NCBI RefSeq assembly: GCF_001700895.1
Contig: NZ_CP013259.1
Span: forward strand, 248,001 to 312,000
DNA length: 64,000 nucleotides
DNA from: Buchnera aphidicola (Diuraphis noxia)
GTDB taxonomy: Bacteria; Pseudomonadota; Gammaproteobacteria; Enterobacterales; Enterobacteriaceae
Direction of reading: 5' to 3'
The position numbers and the translations under genes were made by a program. The notes below the pieces were generated by a model. That model was given only the letters and a program-made list of their open reading frames with translations. It did not search any database and was not told the DNA's origin. Below are positions 59,921-64,000 of the stretch, in pieces (position 1 is the stretch's first letter; each line of letters begins with the position of its first letter).

Positions 59921-62476
59921 ATGCAAAAATCTCTTGTTATAGTTGAATCTCCAGCAAAAGCAAAAACTATAAATCAATATTTAGGTTGTAAATATATAGT
60001 TAAATCTAGCATAGGACATATACGAGATTTATTTACAAAAAAAACTAAAAAAAGAGATGGTATTAAAAAATCTAGTTCCATGCTTAACAAGAAAAATAAT
60101 CTTATATATCAAATAGGAATTGATCCTTATAAGAATTGGAAAGCTGAATATCATATTTTACCAGGTAAGGAAAAAATAGTTACTGAATTAAAAAAAATTG
60201 CGAATAAAGTTGATTTTATATATTTAGCTACCGATTTAGATCGAGAAGGAGAAGCAATAGCTTGGCATTTAAAAAAAGTTATTGGGGGTGATTCTTCTAA
60301 GTTTAGACGTGTAGTATTCAATGAAATAACTCAGCGATCAATAAAAAACGCTTTTAAAAATATAACATATATAAATATGCATCGAGTAAATGCTCAACAA
60401 GCACGTCGTTTTATGGATCGTATTGTAGGTTATATGATTTCTCCTTTATTATGGAAAAAAATTTCAAGAGGTTTATCTGCAGGACGCGTTCAATCTGTTG
60501 CTGTACGTATAATATCTGAACGCGAACACATTATAAAAAATTTTATATCAACAGAATATTGGAAGCTAAATATATCTCTTTTTTTTGAAAAAGAGAAAAA
60601 CATTATTGCTAATGTAACTCATTACAAAAACAAAATTTTTTGCCCAAAAAATCGAACAGAACTCAATATTGCAATAAAAAAAATTAAAAAATCATGTTTT
60701 TTTGTTACAAATCGTGAAGATAAATTTAGTTATCAACTATCACCACCTCCCTTTATAACTTCAACTTTACAACAGACTTGTAGTCTTTATTTAGGTTTTA
60801 GTGTGAAAAAAACAATGTTTTTAGCGCAAAAACTTTATGAAGAAGGTTATATAACTTATATAAGAACTGATTCTACTTATTTAAGTGAATATGCTGTTAA
60901 ACAAGCACGAACATACATTAAAAAATATTATGGCGCTAATTTTTTACCAAAACATCCTAATATTTATTCTGATATGAAAAATTCTCAAGAAGCTCATGAA
61001 GCTATTCGACCATCTAACATTAAAATAAAAAATATAAATACAACTCATTTGAATTCAGATGCTCAAAAAGTATATACACTGATCTGGAAGCAATTTATCT
61101 CTTCTCAAATGTCATCAGCAAAGTATCAATCTAGTACTATTACTATTACCGCTGATGCATTTGAATTGAAAAAAGATGAAAAAATAGTAATTTTTGAAGG
61201 TTGGAGAAAAATTTTAAAAGAAGAAAAAAATACATCTTTAGAAATCTCTTTATTAAAAACAGGTAATTTATTATTTTTCAATAAAATCATTCCTATTCAA
61301 AAATTTACTAAACCTTTGCCTCGTTTTAGTGAGGCTTCTTTAGTACGTCAATTAGAAAAAAAAGGTATTGGAAGACCTTCTACTTATGCTGCAATTACAT
61401 CAAAAATACAAGAACGAGGATATGTTAAACTAAAAGACAATAAACTATATGCAGAAAAAATGGGCGAAATTTTAACAGCTCGATTAAAAAAAAATTTTAG
61501 TAATTTACTTGATTATAACTTTACTGCTGATATGGAAAAAAAACTTGATAGCATAGCTGAGAACAAAATTGAATGGAAATGTGTTCTAAATGCGTTTTTT
61601 AAAGATTTTTCTAAACGTTTAGAAAAAGCGAAAAAAAATCCAGAAGAAGGAGGAATGGAACTTAATAATATTGTTATGACATCAATTGATTGTCCTATAT
61701 GCAAAAAGAAAATGGGGATAAAAAATGCTATTACTGGTGTTTTTTTAAGTTGTTCAGGATATAATTCTATACCTAAAAAACGTTGTAAGAAAACTATAAA
61801 TCTTATTTCATTAAATGAATTTGATAAAAATCATAAAATAAAAAAAATAAAAAAAATTAATCAATGCAAAAAATGTAAGATGGTAATGGATGAATATTTT
61901 ATTGATAATACATTAAAGATACATATTTGCATTAATAATCCTAGTTGTTTGGGTTATGAGATTGAAGAAGGTCATTTTGAAAATCTTAATTATTTATCTA
62001 AAACAATTCAATGTGAAAAATGCTATAATAATATGATATTAAAATCTGGTCGATTTGGCAGATTTTTTCTTTGTATAAAAAAAGAATGTAAAAATACGAG
62101 AAAAATTTTGCCTGATGGTAAAATATCAGATCCAAAGTTTGAACCAATACCCTTTCCAGAATTATTATGTAAGAAATCTAATGCATGGTTTGTGTTACGA
62201 GAAGGAATATCTGGAATTTTTTTTGCTGCTAATACTTTTCCTAAATCTCGCGAAACGAGATCTCCTTTCGTAGAAGAACTTGCTAAATTTCAACATTTAT
62301 TGCCAGAAAAAATTCGCTATTTAGCGAATGCTCCTAAGGTTGATGCCAAAGGCAATAAAACGATCGTTTGTTTTAATAAAAAAATTAAGCAATATTATAT
62401 CGGATCTAAAGAAGAAGGAAAATTTACAAATTGGTCAGCTTTATTTATAAATAAAAAATGGTGCATTATGAATTAG
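59921..62476 (+). CDS. topA: DNA topoisomerase I
   Basis: TopA relaxes negative supercoils. The length of about 851 is close to E. coli (865). TOPRIM residues are in VIVESPAKAKTI and ATDLDREGEAIAWHL; the active-site tyrosine is in EGYITYIRTDST. Three tetracysteine zinc motifs follow: CPICKKK...C...C near 590, CKKCKMVMDEY...C...C, and CEKCYNNM...C...C. The two C-terminal zinc-ribbon-like domains without cysteines are also present. I use ATG 59921, matching the E. coli N-terminus; ATG 59900 adds seven residues. Confidence 0.96.
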   Translation: MQKSLVIVESPAKAKTINQYLGCKYIVKSSIGHIRDLFTKKTKKRDGIKKSSSMLNKKNNLIYQIGIDPYKNWKAEYHILPGKEKIVTELKKIANKVDFIYLATDLDREGEAIAWHLKKVIGGDSSKFRRVVFNEITQRSIKNAFKNITYINMHRVNAQQARRFMDRIVGYMISPLLWKKISRGLSAGRVQSVAVRIISEREHIIKNFISTEYWKLNISLFFEKEKNIIANVTHYKNKIFCPKNRTELNIAIKKIKKSCFFVTNREDKFSYQLSPPPFITSTLQQTCSLYLGFSVKKTMFLAQKLYEEGYITYIRTDSTYLSEYAVKQARTYIKKYYGANFLPKHPNIYSDMKNSQEAHEAIRPSNIKIKNINTTHLNSDAQKVYTLIWKQFISSQMSSAKYQSSTITITADAFELKKDEKIVIFEGWRKILKEEKNTSLEISLLKTGNLLFFNKIIPIQKFTKPLPRFSEASLVRQLEKKGIGRPSTYAAITSKIQERGYVKLKDNKLYAEKMGEILTARLKKNFSNLLDYNFTADMEKKLDSIAENKIEWKCVLNAFFKDFSKRLEKAKKNPEEGGMELNNIVMTSIDCPICKKKMGIKNAITGVFLSCSGYNSIPKKRCKKTINLISLNEFDKNHKIKKIKKINQCKKCKMVMDEYFIDNTLKIHICINNPSCLGYEIEEGHFENLNYLSKTIQCEKCYNNMILKSGRFGRFFLCIKKECKNTRKILPDGKISDPKFEPIPFPELLCKKSNAWFVLREGISGIFFAANTFPKSRETRSPFVEELAKFQHLLPEKIRYLANAPKVDAKGNKTIVCFNKKIKQYYIGSKEEGKFTNWSALFINKKWCIMN

Positions 62477-62493
62477 TAAAAAAGCAATATATA

Positions 62494-63288
62494 CTAAATA
62501 CAAAATTTTCTTATTTTTTCAGTAATTAATCTAATAATTTTTGGGCTGCTAGTTAGATTTCCAGAATGACAGTTATTGTTTTCATGTCCTCCTGTAAAAT
62601 TACTAATTAAGCAACCCGCTTCTCGAACTTGTAATTTTCCTGCTATAAAGTTACTAGGATCTAAATTAAAATCAAATAAACAATCTATTCTTCCAGCTGC
62701 AACGTAAGCTAGATTTAATACATTTGATCCAGTTGATCTAAAAGAAATGCCACATAAAATTAATTTTTTATATATTTCAAGATAAGAAAATGATTTATCA
62801 TAAATACGGTTAGGTAAATTAACAGCAATTGTTGTATGTTTTAAATTATTAATATTACTACATCTTGCTCTATATCCATTTAATTGAGATCCTTGTCCTT
62901 TTACAGCAGTAAATAAATCATTTCTTATAGGATCATATATTACAGAAATTTCTATGTTTTTTCTGACAATAACAGCAATAGAAATACAAAAATATGGAAA
63001 ATTTTTTATAAAATTTTTTTTTCCGTCTAATTCATTAACAATCCAAATAGTAGTTTTATCATTATTTTTCAATGCAAAATTTTCATTCTTATTTAAAATA
63101 ATATGATGCGGATAAGATTTATAAATAATTTCACTGATTATTCTAAATGTTTTATACATAATATTTTTTATAAATATTTGATTCTTTTCTAAATCTTCTT
63201 TGAGAAATTTTTGTGTATCATAATTTTGAATTATAATATTTCCTCCTTTTCTTACTGCACGAATAGCAATGTTTAACATGGGATGCAT
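62494..63288 (-). CDS. suhB: SuhB (Nus factor; inositol-monophosphatase fold with degraded active site)
   Basis: SuhB is an IMPase-fold protein that in E. coli also joins the rRNA antitermination complex. The protein has 264 residues (E. coli 267) and aligns without gaps of consequence: MHPMLNIAIRAVRKGGN start, RNDLFTAVKGQGSQLNGYRA, AYVAAGR and VREAG. By E. coli numbering the metal ligands Asp44, Glu67, Asp84 and Asp212 are replaced by Met, Lys, Asn (Asn85) and Asn (Asn213); only Asp87 (Asp88 here) remains. Phosphatase activity is therefore unlikely, whereas the fold is preserved. It converges on topA, separated by 17 bases. Confidence 0.95.
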   Translation of the reverse strand: MHPMLNIAIRAVRKGGNIIIQNYDTQKFLKEDLEKNQIFIKNIMYKTFRIISEIIYKSYPHHIILNKNENFALKNNDKTTIWIVNELDGKKNFIKNFPYFCISIAVIVRKNIEISVIYDPIRNDLFTAVKGQGSQLNGYRARCSNINNLKHTTIAVNLPNRIYDKSFSYLEIYKKLILCGISFRSTGSNVLNLAYVAAGRIDCLFDFNLDPSNFIAGKLQVREAGCLISNFTGGHENNNCHSGNLTSSPKIIRLITEKIRKFCI

Positions 63289-63452
63289 GAAAATTTCCTA
63301 AATATTTAATTTTATCAAAATAATATCATAATTTAAATATCTTTAATATTTTAATAATTAAAAAATTATTTATAATAATTACAAAAAAATTAATAAATAT
63401 TATTGAAAGACAAATTAAAAAAATTTTTTATAAAATTGACTTAAGGTTTTAT

Positions 63453-64000
63453 ATGAAACAACATGCAAATGCATTAAATAATTGTAATAATAAAATTAAT
63501 TTATTAGACCTCAATCCTAAAGATTTATATTATTTTCTTAATTCTTTAGGACAGAAAACATTTTTTGTAAAACAAATGATGAATTGGATTTATAAGAATA
63601 AATGTGATGATTTTAACAAAATGTTTAATATTAGCATAAAAACAAGAGAAAAATTGAATAAGCAGTCTTATATTTTTGCAAATAAATTTATAGAAGAAAA
63701 AATGTCTTCTGATGGTACAATAAAATGGATTACATCACTTAATAATCAAAAAATTGAAACTGTTTATATTCCAGAAAAAAATCGTTCTACACTTTGCGTT
63801 TCTTCACAAATAGGTTGTCCTTTAAAATGTAATTTTTGTGCTACTGGACAACAAGGTTTTAATCGAAATTTAAAAGTCTCTGAAATTATTTCTCAAGTTT
63901 GGCAAGCAAATAAAATTTTAAAAGAAAAAAAAATTAAAAAATCTATTACTAATATAGTATTTATGGGTATGGGTGAACCTTTATTAAATTTAAATAATGT
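63453..64000 (+). CDS. rlmN: Dual-specificity RNA methyltransferase RlmN, partial (C-terminus beyond window)
   Basis: RlmN is a radical-SAM enzyme that methylates C2 of A2503 in 23S rRNA and A37 in some tRNAs. I read 182 codons from ATG at 63453 to the window edge, of about 380. The N-terminal INLLDLNPKDL, SSDGTIKWI, ETVYIPE, and the cluster motif CPLKCNFC (C-x3-C-x2-C), followed by ATGQQGFNRNL and VFMGMGEPLLN, all match E. coli RlmN. The AAGG before the start lies at 63443-63446. It is divergent from suhB. Confidence 0.95.
   Translation, partial: MKQHANALNNCNNKINLLDLNPKDLYYFLNSLGQKTFFVKQMMNWIYKNKCDDFNKMFNISIKTREKLNKQSYIFANKFIEEKMSSDGTIKWITSLNNQKIETVYIPEKNRSTLCVSSQIGCPLKCNFCATGQQGFNRNLKVSEIISQVWQANKILKEKKIKKSITNIVFMGMGEPLLNLNN

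Overview
The window is a piece of chromosome from a Buchnera-type aphid endosymbiont (reduced gammaproteobacterium, Enterobacterales). The reasons are very high AT content, protein sequences that align closely to Escherichia coli orthologues, E. coli-like gene neighbourhoods with many intervening genes missing, a 16S rRNA gene separated from 23S/5S, a trpDCBA operon without trpE/trpG, and frameshifts at poly(A) tracts. I see no mobile elements, phage, CRISPR arrays or foreign-looking islands. About 50 protein genes, one 16S rRNA and three tRNAs account for nearly all of the sequence.

Layout. 1-2568 (minus): ilvI (running off the left edge) and a broken apbE. 2877-6028: degP (plus), then dapD and map (minus). 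6321-18138 (plus): the collapsed rpsB-tsf-pyrH-frr-dxr-uppS-bamA-fabZ-dnaE cluster, in which E. coli also has cdsA, rseP, skp, lpxD, lpxA, lpxB and rnhB. 18247-25318: proS (minus), flhB-flhA (plus, flagellar export gate), argS (minus). 25424-27341: 16S rRNA with promoter, boxA and a processing stem, then tRNA-Ile and tRNA-Ala. 27333-29533: gloB and rnhA (minus), dnaQ and tRNA-Asp (plus). 29604-33280: gmhA, gpt, grpE, ratB-like, smpB, tadA, acpS. 33403-37824 (minus): lepA-lepB-rnc-era. 38025-48786 (plus): mnmA, purB, emtA, fabI, rnb, ychE, lipB, lipA, pyrF, ribA. 48954-56846 (minus): cls, yciA, yciB, yciC and trpABCD. 57086-64000: an EamA-family permease, rluB, sohB, topA, suhB (minus) and the start of rlmN.

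Functionally the genes serve information processing (DNA polymerase III alpha and epsilon, topoisomerase I, rRNA, tRNA and translation genes), amino-acid supply to the host (branched-chain via ilvI, lysine/diaminopimelate via dapD, tryptophan via trpDCBA), cofactors (lipoate, riboflavin, isoprenoids via dxr/uppS), fatty-acid synthesis (acpS, fabZ, fabI), a minimal envelope (bamA, degP, lepB, emtA, cls) and a residual flagellar export apparatus.

The most interesting signals are molecular details of genome decay and retention, not a new system. They are: apbE, whose otherwise intact protein is split twice, each time exactly at an A10 tract, which suggests rescue by transcriptional slippage; SuhB, which keeps its overall sequence but has lost most inositol-monophosphatase metal ligands, next to a retained rRNA boxA leader; an A12 tract at the start of pyrH; an NPIH instead of NPTH autocleavage site in FlhB; a gloB stop codon lying inside the tRNA-Ala gene; and an eroded 533-bp gap where hflD stands in E. 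coli. I found nothing that looks like an undescribed multi-gene system.
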